A stretch of DNA of 57,379 nt from assembly GCA_964588555.1 (NCBI GenBank), contig CAZPPT010000008.1, positions 1 to 57,379 of the forward strand, read 5' to 3'. A model generated the notes under the pieces. The model saw only the letters and a program-made list of their open reading frames with translations, made no database searches and had not been told where the DNA came from. Source of the DNA: JAGVWJ01 sp964588555 (lineage in GTDB: Archaea; Micrarchaeota; Micrarchaeia; Anstonellales; Bilamarchaeaceae). Every line of letters begins with the position of its first letter. The stretch's first letter is position 1. This document shows positions 9,391-18,174 of this stretch, piece by piece. The position numbers and the translations under genes are program-made.

Positions 9391-9402
9391 AACGGTTATA
9401 TA
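9391..9402. promoter_or_regulatory. Shared bidirectional TATA element
   Basis: GGTTATATAGG reads as a TATA box on both strands. It lies about 22-30 bp from the ATG of the ParB-like gene on the minus strand and of the HEAT-like gene on the plus strand, in a 52-bp gap with no room for a second promoter. Both messages would be leaderless. Confidence 0.5.
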
Positions 9403-9424
9403 GGTTTCTATTTTAATTCAAAAT

Positions 9425-11149
9425 ATGGCAAAAAGAATTGAGGATTGGCATATATTTACGGTTGACCATGAAGAATGGGAACGTTATAAGGCACGGGACC
9501 AGTTAGCACAAATCACACGTGATACTAAAGAAATGGCAAAACGTGCACACGATTCAAGTGAAATTGCAGGAAGCATACCACCAGCAATGGTCGATATGGA
9601 ATGTCGGCACAAAGAAGCGTTGGAAGCCGAACATGAACGGAACCAAGCACTTGAATGGGAAGTAGAAGCGATGAACGAAGCTATTAAAAAATTACGCACG
9701 GCCAATCGGCAAAGCGAGCGCCTAATATGGCTCAAGGCCGCAGAAGTTTTAGAAAATGCACTTGCTCGTTCTGATTATGATATGTTTAAACGCCTGTATG
9801 AAGCTGCGTTTGGAACGGGCAGAGAAAAAACAGAACGGCTTATTTTTTCCGATGACAAAGAAGCGTACGAATACGCAATGGCACGAAGAATCGCTTATGC
9901 GGGATATGCCAGACCATTCTCGGACATATCCGGGATATTTGGGGCAGCAGTGTTAGATGGAAGGGAGGATATATACACGCGCATATATGCAATTATAAAA
10001 CTTGGCGAATTAAAAAAAGGGGTTCATATACTCTACCCATTAGCAGATAATAATATTGAAGCCGAAAAAGTAATACGGCACGCTGCCAAGGCTATGCTAA
10101 GCGCATTTACTTTTTCTGAACGTATTACATCATTAGAAGAAACTCCGATTACGGGGGAAAGACTTAATCAAAAACGAATAGTGCACACATTGCTTGCCCT
10201 TGCCCTAGACGCAAAGGCGTTTGGAGGAAACCGAATGCTTGCATATGACGCATTTACTACAATATACAATAAATATGCTTCGCGGGGATCCCGGTGTGGG
10301 AGTATTTTTCTTCAAAGCGCACTTCACCATCTTTGGGAGTGCATGCACCAAAAGGATCAACAGAGCCCACGACTAGTTTGGGAGTTGAATCTCTTTATCG
10401 TAGGTCTTGCAGTACGCGGCTTTGAAATAGACCCTCTTTTGTCAAGGATGATTGAGCAAGCGGAAGCTGGATTGGCAAGTGCAAGCGCAGCGATATGCAT
10501 ACTTAGCTACATTCCACGATACACTGCAAAATGCATTTGGGCACTCGGAACAATAGCACTGTGTAGCGAGGATGCTGCCGCTAGTGCGATGGCATGGCGG
10601 GAACTCGAACGCAGGGGCTCTGATGCAGAAGCGCACCTGACAAAACTAATATTTGAAATCCTTGATGTGCCGGCAAATATAGCCATCCGTGCACGGGTGG
10701 AAGATGAATTATATGGCCTGATAAATTTGAAGGCCAGTATATCGGATATTGAAAATGCAACTATCCGGCGGATCGTTGCAGCGCTAAGTGGCATTATAGA
10801 TGACCCAATGATAGTACGCGAACTTACTTGGGCAGCGGGTGACCCCGATCAGGGTGTGCGGGTTTTGACAAGCAATTCACTTGTACGAATAGGAAAAATA
10901 GTAGGAATGAATGCGCCAACTGCAGACCAGGCCCCAGAAGCAGGACGTGCACAAAGGATCCGCAGATTCAATGACCAGATAGTGGCAATGGTCACTTGTC
11001 CCGCAAGTGACACTCAAAGACACAATGGAAGGGTCATGCTTGATCGAATAAGAGGAAATCATAGTGAAAAGGACCTCCTCCTTCCTGATACGATCAAACC
11101 GCCACGCCAAAGGGCGATGCCCGGCCGCGCGACAATCTCCACAAGATAA
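9425..11149 (+). CDS. Coiled-coil plus HEAT-like helical repeat protein
   Basis: 574 residues with no membrane segment or signal peptide. Residues 1-110 are charged and predicted coiled coil (rich in Glu, Lys, Arg and Ala, for example EAEHERNQALEWEVEAMNE). The rest is a series of helix pairs of about 35-40 residues typical of HEAT or armadillo solenoids, for example LLSRMIEQAEAGLASASAAI and the closing ELTWAAGDPDQGVRVLTSNS, a recognisable HEAT unit. Such proteins are usually scaffolds. No catalytic motif seen. The downstream spacer to carB is convergent and contains two hairpin elements. Confidence 0.7.
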   Translation: MAKRIEDWHIFTVDHEEWERYKARDQLAQITRDTKEMAKRAHDSSEIAGSIPPAMVDMECRHKEALEAEHERNQALEWEVEAMNEAIKKLRTANRQSERLIWLKAAEVLENALARSDYDMFKRLYEAAFGTGREKTERLIFSDDKEAYEYAMARRIAYAGYARPFSDISGIFGAAVLDGREDIYTRIYAIIKLGELKKGVHILYPLADNNIEAEKVIRHAAKAMLSAFTFSERITSLEETPITGERLNQKRIVHTLLALALDAKAFGGNRMLAYDAFTTIYNKYASRGSRCGSIFLQSALHHLWECMHQKDQQSPRLVWELNLFIVGLAVRGFEIDPLLSRMIEQAEAGLASASAAICILSYIPRYTAKCIWALGTIALCSEDAAASAMAWRELERRGSDAEAHLTKLIFEILDVPANIAIRARVEDELYGLINLKASISDIENATIRRIVAALSGIIDDPMIVRELTWAAGDPDQGVRVLTSNSLVRIGKIVGMNAPTADQAPEAGRAQRIRRFNDQIVAMVTCPASDTQRHNGRVMLDRIRGNHSEKDLLLPDTIKPPRQRAMPGRATISTR

Positions 11150-11154
11150 TCAAT

Positions 11155-11206
11155 GTGACCAAATGGGACATACCCCGCCAGCTTGCTGCGGGGTCCCTTC
11201 GGTCAC
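11155..11206. other. Compound hairpin between convergent genes
   Basis: Three nested stems can be drawn: GTGACC with GGTCAC outside, GGGA with TCCC in the middle, and CCCCGC with GCGGGG inside, the last extended by AGC-TT-GCT after a one-base bulge. It lies six bases after the stop of the HEAT-like gene and eight bases before the 55-bp repeat. It may end transcription of the plus-strand gene or be part of the same mobile unit as the repeat. The other copy of the repeat is at the window edge, so it cannot be seen whether this hairpin travels with it. Confidence 0.6.
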
Positions 11207-11213
11207 AACTTTG

Positions 11214-11269
11214 AAAAACTGGGTTTCGTTGCAAGCAACGGGGTATGAACCCAGTTTTTCAAATCAATC
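11214..11269. repeat. 55-bp palindromic element, copy 2
   Basis: Identical over 55 bases to positions 1-55 (one further A at 11214 completes the outer stem). Here it lies 12 bp beyond the stop codon of carB and does not enter the reading frame, whereas copy 1 overlaps the end of a coding region. Confidence 0.85.
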
Positions 11270-11281
11270 GATTTACACGAT

Positions 11282-14200
11282 TCACTTCCAGTACTCCTCA
11301 ATATGCCGTACCTCTAATTCGTGCTTCTTGCTCTTAAGTTGCCTTAATGCCTTGAGAAGCTCAAACACCGTCCTTACGTCAGTAATGCAGGGAATCCCCT
11401 TCTCGAGGCTTGCACGCCTTATCCTAAACCCGTCAGTATGCGCCCGCCCGCCCTTTGTCGGAGTATTGATGACCAGGGTCACTTTTTTATCAACGATCAT
11501 GTCAAGGATATCAGGCTTGCCCTTCCCGATTTTTGGCACACTTTGTGCACCTGTGATGTCCTTTATGGTACCGTGTGTTCCATATATAGTAAATCCAAGT
11601 TCCTTAAGAAGAGATGCGAGTTCCTTTGCATGCTGCTTATCATGATCGCGCAGGCTCATAAGTGCAATGCCGGGGGTCTCCACCTTAAGTCCTGCTGCAA
11701 GAAGCGCCTTATAATATGCAATTTCAAAGGTGGAGCCAAGCCCCATGGTTTCACCAGTGCTCCTCATTTCAGGGCCAAGACGGATATCACTTCCGATAAG
11801 CTTAATGAAAGGAAATACGATACTTTTTACCGCATACGCCGCCTGGCGGGAGGTAAGTTCAAGTTTTTTTATCTTTTCCCCAAGCATAACTTTTGTTGCA
11901 ACCTTTGCAAGCGGAACGCCGATTGCCTTGCTAACAAACGGTACGGTCCTGCTTGCCCGCGGATTTGCCTCAAGTACATATACGATTTCGTCCTTTACCG
12001 CATATTGGAGATTAAGGAGCCCGTTTGCATTAAGTGCGCGTGCGATCTTTTTTGTATACTCGATGATGGTCGCCTGCGATTTTGGGGATAGGTATACTGC
12101 AGGAAGCACGATGTTTGCATCCCCGCTGTGCACCCCTGCAAATTCAATGTGCTCCATAACCGCACCAATAAACAATTCTTCGCTGTCGCAGACGGCATCT
12201 ACTTCGCACTCGATTGCATTATCAAGGTATTTGTCAATAAGCACGGGCCGTTTCTCGCTTACCTCAACAGCCTCATTGATATAACGCTTAAGTTCTTCTG
12301 TACCATAGACGATTTCCATGGCCCGGCCCGCAATAACATAGCTTGGCCGCACGACAACCGGATAACCGATTGACTGGGCAACAGAAAGTGCCTCGGCCTC
12401 GCTTGTCGCAGTCCCATTGACAGGTTGCGGTATCTTGAGATCCAAAAGCAGCTTTCGAAAACGGTCGCGGTCTTCTGAGAGGTCTATGCCTTCGATATGC
12501 GTCCCAAGGATCGATACGCCTTCTTCGGCAAGTAGGGATGCAAGTGAAATGCTCGTCTGGCCGCCAAGCTGGACAATGACGCCGTCAGGTTTTTCATTAT
12601 CTATAATCCCCATGACGTCCTCAAAGGTAAGCGGCTCGAAATAAAGCCGGTCAGAGGTATCAAAATCAGTACTTACGGTTTCAGGGTTGTTGTTGATCAC
12701 GATGCTTTTGATGCCCATTTCACGCAATGCAAAACTCGCATGGGAACAGCAATAGTCAAACTCAATTCCCTGCCCAATGCGGATTGGGCCAGAACCAAGG
12801 ATGATCACCTTTTTGCCTTCAAGTGGTTTTGCCTCATTTTCAACCTCATAAGTCGAGTAATGGTAAGGCGTAATGGCTTCAAATTCCCCTGCGCAGCTGT
12901 CGACACTTTTATAGGTGGGAATGATCCCAAAGGATTTTCGCAGTCGGCGCACTTCTTTTTCCGGGAGGTTCTTGATGCGCCCGATAGCCGCATCGCTAAA
13001 ACCCGCCTGCTTCGCCCTCCTAAGTAAATCTTCGGTAAGAACCTGGGAGCTCATTTCTTTTTCAAGCTCAACGATAATTTTCAATTTTTCCAAAAACCAC
13101 TTATGGATCATTGTTTTCTCATTAAGAAAATCTATTGATTTGCCTTGCCTCAGCGCTTCAAGAAGCGCAAAGATCCGGAGGTCGGTTGGCGGATATAAAT
13201 ATCCTTCATAATTGAATTTGGGGACCCGGACTTCTAAACTTCGCATTGCCTTTTGGAGCGCCTCTTCAAACGTCCGGCCTATCGCCATGACCTCGCCGGT
13301 GCTCTTCATCTGTGTGCCGATTTTTCTATCGATACCTGGAAACTTGTCAAATGGCCAGCGCGGGATCTTGACCACGACGTAGTCAAGTGCGGGCTCAAAC
13401 GCCGCGCTTGTGCCGGTGATGGCATTGGTGATTTCATAAAGGCGCTTGCCTATTGCAATCTTTGCGGCAACGCGCGCTATCGGGTAGCCGGTCGCCTTTG
13501 ACGCAAGCGCACTGGAACGTGAAAGGCGGGGGTTTACCTCTATGACGACATATTCGCCTGTTTTCTGGTTTACTGCAAACTGGACATTGCAGCCTCCTTT
13601 GATGCCAAGCACCTCAACAATACGAAGCGCAGCGCTCCGAAGCGTCTGATGGTCACGGTCACTTAAAGTCTGTGTCGGTGCAACAACGATACTTTCCCCC
13701 GTGTGTACGCCCATCGGGTCAATATTCTCCATTGTGCAGATGATTTGCTTGTTCCCGTCAGCATCCCGGATCACCTCATATTCAAATTCGCCCCATCCGA
13801 TAACCGATTTTTCGATGAGTGCCGAATGAATGGTGCTTAGGCGGAACGCAAGATCAAGGATCGTAGTGAGTTCTTCCTTATTGTATGCAATGCCGCTTCC
13901 GCTTCCGCCAAGGGTAAATGAAGGCCTCACAATGACGGGGTAGCCGATGGATTGTGCAAACTCGTATGCACTTTTGTGATCCAAAACAGTCTTTCCGGGC
14001 AATATGGGAACCTGTACCTGTTCCATGGCATCATTAAACAATTTCCGATCCTCTGCACGCTTGATTGCAGGGGCATCAGTGCCAATAAATTTGACGCCAT
14101 ATTTTTGAAGGATTCCCTTTTCATGAAGCTCCACCGAGAGATTAAGTCCGGTCTGGCCGCCAACGGTTGCAAGGATGGAATCTGGCCGTTCACGCTCAAT

Positions 14201-14419
14201 GATTTTCTCAAGGACTTCCGCTGTGAGGGGCTCGATATAGATACGGTCCGCTATCTCCATATCCGTCTGGATCGTTGCGGGGTTGGAATTGACAAGCACT
14301 ACTATTATACCTTCCTCGCGAAGAGATTTGCACGCCTGGGTCCCTGAGTAATCGAATTCGGCGGATTGCCCGATAACGATTGGCCCTGAACCGATTACAA
14401 TGACTTTTTTTATGCCCAT
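11282..14419 (-). CDS. carB: Carbamoyl-phosphate synthase large subunit
   Basis: 1045 residues, near full family length. Makes carbamoyl phosphate from bicarbonate, two ATP and ammonia supplied by CarA. Two homologous ATP-grasp halves are visible: the first begins VIVIGSGPIVIGQSAEFDYSG and the second KVIILGSGPIRIGQGIEFDY near residue 550. Each half has its ATP-grasp segment (PVIVRPSFTLGGSGSGI and PVVVRPSYVIAGRAMEI). The C-terminal MGS-like regulatory domain ends with INTPTKGGRAHTDGFRIRR. It is the last gene of the minus-strand order carA, carbamoyltransferase, carB, 10 bp after the carbamoyltransferase. Confidence 0.97.
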   Translation of the reverse strand: MGIKKVIVIGSGPIVIGQSAEFDYSGTQACKSLREEGIIVVLVNSNPATIQTDMEIADRIYIEPLTAEVLEKIIERERPDSILATVGGQTGLNLSVELHEKGILQKYGVKFIGTDAPAIKRAEDRKLFNDAMEQVQVPILPGKTVLDHKSAYEFAQSIGYPVIVRPSFTLGGSGSGIAYNKEELTTILDLAFRLSTIHSALIEKSVIGWGEFEYEVIRDADGNKQIICTMENIDPMGVHTGESIVVAPTQTLSDRDHQTLRSAALRIVEVLGIKGGCNVQFAVNQKTGEYVVIEVNPRLSRSSALASKATGYPIARVAAKIAIGKRLYEITNAITGTSAAFEPALDYVVVKIPRWPFDKFPGIDRKIGTQMKSTGEVMAIGRTFEEALQKAMRSLEVRVPKFNYEGYLYPPTDLRIFALLEALRQGKSIDFLNEKTMIHKWFLEKLKIIVELEKEMSSQVLTEDLLRRAKQAGFSDAAIGRIKNLPEKEVRRLRKSFGIIPTYKSVDSCAGEFEAITPYHYSTYEVENEAKPLEGKKVIILGSGPIRIGQGIEFDYCCSHASFALREMGIKSIVINNNPETVSTDFDTSDRLYFEPLTFEDVMGIIDNEKPDGVIVQLGGQTSISLASLLAEEGVSILGTHIEGIDLSEDRDRFRKLLLDLKIPQPVNGTATSEAEALSVAQSIGYPVVVRPSYVIAGRAMEIVYGTEELKRYINEAVEVSEKRPVLIDKYLDNAIECEVDAVCDSEELFIGAVMEHIEFAGVHSGDANIVLPAVYLSPKSQATIIEYTKKIARALNANGLLNLQYAVKDEIVYVLEANPRASRTVPFVSKAIGVPLAKVATKVMLGEKIKKLELTSRQAAYAVKSIVFPFIKLIGSDIRLGPEMRSTGETMGLGSTFEIAYYKALLAAGLKVETPGIALMSLRDHDKQHAKELASLLKELGFTIYGTHGTIKDITGAQSVPKIGKGKPDILDMIVDKKVTLVINTPTKGGRAHTDGFRIRRASLEKGIPCITDVRTVFELLKALRQLKSKKHELEVRHIEEYWK

Positions 14420-14429
14420 TATATCAACT

Positions 14430-15287
14430 TCATTTTACAAGAAAGCTCAGGAGCGCCTTTTGCACAGATAATCTATTTTTCACCTGCTTCCAAACAACAG
14501 AATTTTTGTGGTCAAGCGCCCCGTCAGTTATCTCTACGCCACGATTAGCCGGGAGGGGGTGCATGACAAGCGTGTCAGGAGGGGCATTATTTAGTATTTC
14601 ATCATTAACCTGATAAGGCAAAAGATCGCGAATAAGCATCGGGTCATACTGTTCTGTTGTTTCACGTGCCCAGGCATTTGTATAGATAACGGAGGCCTCA
14701 TTTACTGCAGCCGGATCATGTGAAACTGATGCATTATTTATAGAGGGCTCGTACCCCTTTGGGCATACATACGTGAATTTCAATCCCATTTTAAGCGCGC
14801 CTATTGCAAGCGAGTGTGCAACGGCATCTGTTGGGTCCCCAAGAAACACGATCGTGTTTCCTTGCCTTAATTTTCCCGCCTCCTTAATTGTATAAAGGTC
14901 TCCGAGTGCCTGGCAGGGGTGTTCTAAATCGCTTCCGGCATTAATTACAGGTACGCTTGCGTGTTTTGCCACTTCCGCAAGCATTGCATGTGGCACAAGG
15001 CGTGCGATGATAAGGTCTACGTATTGACTTATTGCGCGTGCAGTATCCTTAAGCTGTTCGCCCCGCACGAGCTGTGTAAATACGTAGTCGAGATAGACGC
15101 TTCCGTATCCCATATGTTGAAGGGCAACTTCAAATGAAACGTGCGTACGGGTGCTTGGCCGGTTAAAAAGAAGGGCCGCGGTTTTTCCATTCTTTTGCCG
15201 TATCTCACTTTTAAGATCATCAGCACGGTTAAGAAGGTGTTCTATATCCTTCTTATCAAGCTCATCCATCGAAATTAAATGTTTCAT
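14430..15287 (-). CDS. Aspartate/ornithine-type carbamoyltransferase with atypical substrate motifs
   Basis: 285 residues. The carbamoyl-phosphate site is conserved: PSTRTHVSFE near residue 45, an Arg-His pair in IARLVPH, and HPCQALGDL near residue 125. The overall sequence is closest to ornithine carbamoyltransferase, with YQVNDEIL and a RGVEITD segment. However, the ornithine-binding SMG loop is missing (YTNAWARETTEQ stands where YTDVWxSMGxE is expected), and HCLP is HPLP, the aspartate-enzyme form, without that enzyme's PLPR arginine. The second substrate is therefore uncertain. Placed between carA and carB with 9-10 bp gaps, it almost certainly uses their carbamoyl phosphate. Confidence 0.85.
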   Translation of the reverse strand: MKHLISMDELDKKDIEHLLNRADDLKSEIRQKNGKTAALLFNRPSTRTHVSFEVALQHMGYGSVYLDYVFTQLVRGEQLKDTARAISQYVDLIIARLVPHAMLAEVAKHASVPVINAGSDLEHPCQALGDLYTIKEAGKLRQGNTIVFLGDPTDAVAHSLAIGALKMGLKFTYVCPKGYEPSINNASVSHDPAAVNEASVIYTNAWARETTEQYDPMLIRDLLPYQVNDEILNNAPPDTLVMHPLPANRGVEITDGALDHKNSVVWKQVKNRLSVQKALLSFLVK

Positions 15288-15296
15288 AGATACACC

Positions 15297-16409
15297 TCAA
15301 AGGAGCATTTTTATAAAATCATCAAAAAGATATTTCGAATCCTGCGGACCCGGCGAAGCTTCAGGATGGAATTGGACTGCCATTATGGGCTTTGAAACAT
15401 GGCGTATCCCTTCAATAGTCCTGTCATTGACATGAATATGGGTCGCCTCAAAATCACCTGGAAGCGCACTTTCAGAAACGGCATAGCCGTGATTCTGGGT
15501 AGTTATTGCAGTCTTGCCCGTAATTTTGTTAAGCACGGCATGATTTGCACCACGGTGGCCAAATTTTAGCTTAAAGGTCGTACCGCCAAACGCATGTGCA
15601 AGAAGCTGATTGCCAAGGCATATTCCAAAAAGAGGATAGTTGCGGGATGCAAGCTCCCGGATGGTGCGATGCGCATCAGCCAAAAGGGATGGGTCCCCTG
15701 GCCCATTTGAAAGGACAATACCATTTGGCTCATATGATTTAATGTCATGTATTGTTGAGAAACTTGGGACTATGACGACATTAAGTCCCCGTACGGCAAG
15801 CTCCCGGGCAATATTCATCTTCACCCCATAATCAATAAGCACAACCGTTTTTTTCGTTTTATCCGGCGGTGCAAAGAAAAACGGTTTTTGCGTGGTGACT
15901 TTTTCAACAAAATTGACGCTTTCGTATTTGAACGTGAGCTCGTCAAGAAGCTTCTTTACGTCGATGCTCTCTTCGTATGTTGCAAGCACCGCGGGCATAA
16001 CCCCCGTATTGCGGATATGCCGTACAACATAGCGCGTATCTATTCCATACATCCCGGGCACGCCATATTCTTTGAGAAAACCGTCAAGGGAAGTTGTCGC
16101 GTCGCGATGCTCTGCAAATCCGCTTATTTCGCGGACAATAAATCCTTCGGCATGTATCCTTCTGCCTTCAAACCATGAAATGGCAGTGTTCCATTCGTGC
16201 GTGGTGTCAGAACCATAGTTTCCCATAAGGGGATACGTCATGATAAGGTGCTGACCTGCATAACTTGGGTCGGTGAGCGTTTCCTGATATCCAGTCATTG
16301 TGGTGTTAAAAACAAGTTCGGCTGCCCGTGTGGTCGTCGCGCCAAAACCTTTTCCGTAGATAACAGTACCGTCTTTTAGCACTAGCACTGCCTTTTTGTG
16401 GGATGCCAT
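15297..16409 (-). CDS. carA: Carbamoyl-phosphate synthase small subunit (glutaminase)
   Basis: 370 residues. The N-terminal CPSase_sm domain shows VFNTTMTGYQETLTDPSYAGQ. The C-terminal class I glutamine amidotransferase has the nucleophile in GICLGNQLLAHAFGG and the His-Glu pair in FHPEASPGP. It releases ammonia from glutamine for CarB. First gene of the operon. A TATA-like ATTTTAAAAACC lies near 16440-16449, about 30 bp before the ATG, so a leaderless message is likely. Confidence 0.97.
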   Translation of the reverse strand: MASHKKAVLVLKDGTVIYGKGFGATTTRAAELVFNTTMTGYQETLTDPSYAGQHLIMTYPLMGNYGSDTTHEWNTAISWFEGRRIHAEGFIVREISGFAEHRDATTSLDGFLKEYGVPGMYGIDTRYVVRHIRNTGVMPAVLATYEESIDVKKLLDELTFKYESVNFVEKVTTQKPFFFAPPDKTKKTVVLIDYGVKMNIARELAVRGLNVVIVPSFSTIHDIKSYEPNGIVLSNGPGDPSLLADAHRTIRELASRNYPLFGICLGNQLLAHAFGGTTFKLKFGHRGANHAVLNKITGKTAITTQNHGYAVSESALPGDFEATHIHVNDRTIEGIRHVSKPIMAVQFHPEASPGPQDSKYLFDDFIKMLL

Positions 16410-16503
16410 TTTAGAACTAGAATCGTATATCTCAGTGGGATTTTAAAAACCTTTGTCATTACATGGCAGAATTCGACGCTAAAATGCGTCCAAGATCCAC
16501 CGC

Positions 16504-18132
16504 CTAAAGTGCAGTCTGGGCGTACTTGGAGAGCAACACGGCAGTTTCAACATCCCCACATGCCTCGCGCGCGGCAATCGCAAAGCGCCGGGAAAGCGCA
16601 ACCGTCGGGTCTATTTGGACCGTAATTTTGCGCTTGGTTCCGATCCGTTCGTTGAGTACGGAACTGTCCACCTCGCCTGAACGAACTGCGCCTTCTGTAA
16701 TATCAATTGAAGCGCGCCTAAGCGCATCTGCCACGGTCCGATTTGCAGGAATTTCCACAATTCTTTCGATGAGGATGCCGGGACGTGCCACCTCAAGCTT
16801 GACTGAAACATACCTGACAGTTGGGATGTGGTATTTTATCATGATGTCTTCGCGGCCTGTCCTAAGGGCATCCATCATCTGCCCCCATTCGTCGTTGATA
16901 AATCCAAGCTCAGTGGTTCCGCCATACTGGTCGGCATTGTATGCAAAGTGGGCGGCACCCCCGCGCCGTGTCCATATGTCAGCTTCGCTTGTAGTAACGT
17001 GGATTTCAAAATTGAGGTGGTGTGATGACCGGGGCACAAGTATGTCATGATGAATCGCACGGTACCCGTTTGCTTTCCTTTTTGCAGGGCTAAAGAAATC
17101 CTCTATATCGATTCGTTCGATGATGGGAAGAAGCGGATCTCTTTCAGCACAAGAATTGATAAAATTACTGATATCATAAATGGCCGGCATTTTATCCTCT
17201 TCTGTGGCCCCCGGTGCGTGGAAAATAACCTTAAAGGCGACCAAGTCATGAAAATCCCGTACCGAAAACCCAGGGTCATTACCCCCTTTTGGGCTCCGCC
17301 GATACCGGATTTTCTCAACGATCTTCCCAAGGCTTTTTTGTTCCCGGTGGACAATTTCTACATCGTACCCTTTCTTCTTGCAGTATTTTCTCACTTCTTC
17401 GGAAATTTGCCGTGCAATTTTCTTTGTCCTCTGGATATGCGGCTCCAAAACTCTAAGCTCCTCCTTTGCCTCGGCATACGTACTTGCAAACATGGTCCGT
17501 GCTGCGGCGGTAAGCATCATGCCTGATAATTTCCGATATCCTAAAATTTCCGCGGCAGGCGTGAATAAAAGCCTGCTAATGCGGGCAATTGCGGCCTGCT
17601 CTTCATCAGGATCCATGTCGGGGTCAAAAAGTGCAGTGTGGCTCGTACGCTGAATGATCCCTTCACCCCACTTAGGATTTTCATATTCGGCAAGGTCCGG
17701 AAGCATTGCCACAAGTTCAAGCGGAAACGTGGCAAGCTTTGGAGCATACCTGCTAAGCGGCACTTTACGGAGGTTCCACTCGCGTAAGGTGCAAAAACCT
17801 TCAAGAGCGTCCCTGATGGTTGCGTATCTATTTATTGCTTCAGGCAGCTGCTGGGCTAACTGCCGGATGCCTTTTTTTGCAAGAAGGTGGAACGTAATGA
17901 CATAGAGGACGCGCTCGTTGATCTCAATTCCGCCATTTTGGTTAAATTTCTCGGGCTCCACGATGTTGCTCTGGATTGCATGGTCAAGTACCCGCTTGAT
18001 ATGGTACTTGGCACCAGCAACGCCAAGTTCGTCATATAGCCTAAAACCCGCAGTGACGCAGCGGTCAAGCCGTGCATTTCCGCTTGTGCCGTCAAGCGAA
18101 TATCTCTGGGCGGGGCGAATAGCTCTTACCAT
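16504..18132 (-). CDS. RelA/SpoT-family (p)ppGpp synthetase homologue with TGS domain
   Basis: 542 residues. From about residue 185 the layout follows long RSH proteins: a linker like APLAHRLG (TPAAEILGYRKLSG), then the synthetase fold with REQKSLGKIVEKI at the G-loop position, RDFHDLVAFKVIF with the metal-binding Asp, ANGYRAIH with the stacking Tyr, FEIHVTT with the catalytic Glu, and GGAAHFAYN. A TGS-like domain follows (YVSVKLEV to NRTVADALRRASIDITEGAV). The N-terminal third is helical and shows no HD hydrolase motif. The G-loop differs from the bacterial RPKxxYS form, so activity is not certain. RSH enzymes are rare in archaea. The gene stands alone between carA and an RnfD-like gene. Confidence 0.8.
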   Translation of the reverse strand: MVRAIRPAQRYSLDGTSGNARLDRCVTAGFRLYDELGVAGAKYHIKRVLDHAIQSNIVEPEKFNQNGGIEINERVLYVITFHLLAKKGIRQLAQQLPEAINRYATIRDALEGFCTLREWNLRKVPLSRYAPKLATFPLELVAMLPDLAEYENPKWGEGIIQRTSHTALFDPDMDPDEEQAAIARISRLLFTPAAEILGYRKLSGMMLTAAARTMFASTYAEAKEELRVLEPHIQRTKKIARQISEEVRKYCKKKGYDVEIVHREQKSLGKIVEKIRYRRSPKGGNDPGFSVRDFHDLVAFKVIFHAPGATEEDKMPAIYDISNFINSCAERDPLLPIIERIDIEDFFSPAKRKANGYRAIHHDILVPRSSHHLNFEIHVTTSEADIWTRRGGAAHFAYNADQYGGTTELGFINDEWGQMMDALRTGREDIMIKYHIPTVRYVSVKLEVARPGILIERIVEIPANRTVADALRRASIDITEGAVRSGEVDSSVLNERIGTKRKITVQIDPTVALSRRFAIAAREACGDVETAVLLSKYAQTAL

Positions 18133-18174
18133 AGATAGTAATTGCTTACAACTAATTAAAAAAGGATACCCGGA

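Noticed and set aside
56..11214. The stretch between the two 55-bp direct repeats as a genomic island
   Set aside because: It contains core genes (topA, pgk) with ordinary composition, and no integrase or tRNA target is seen.
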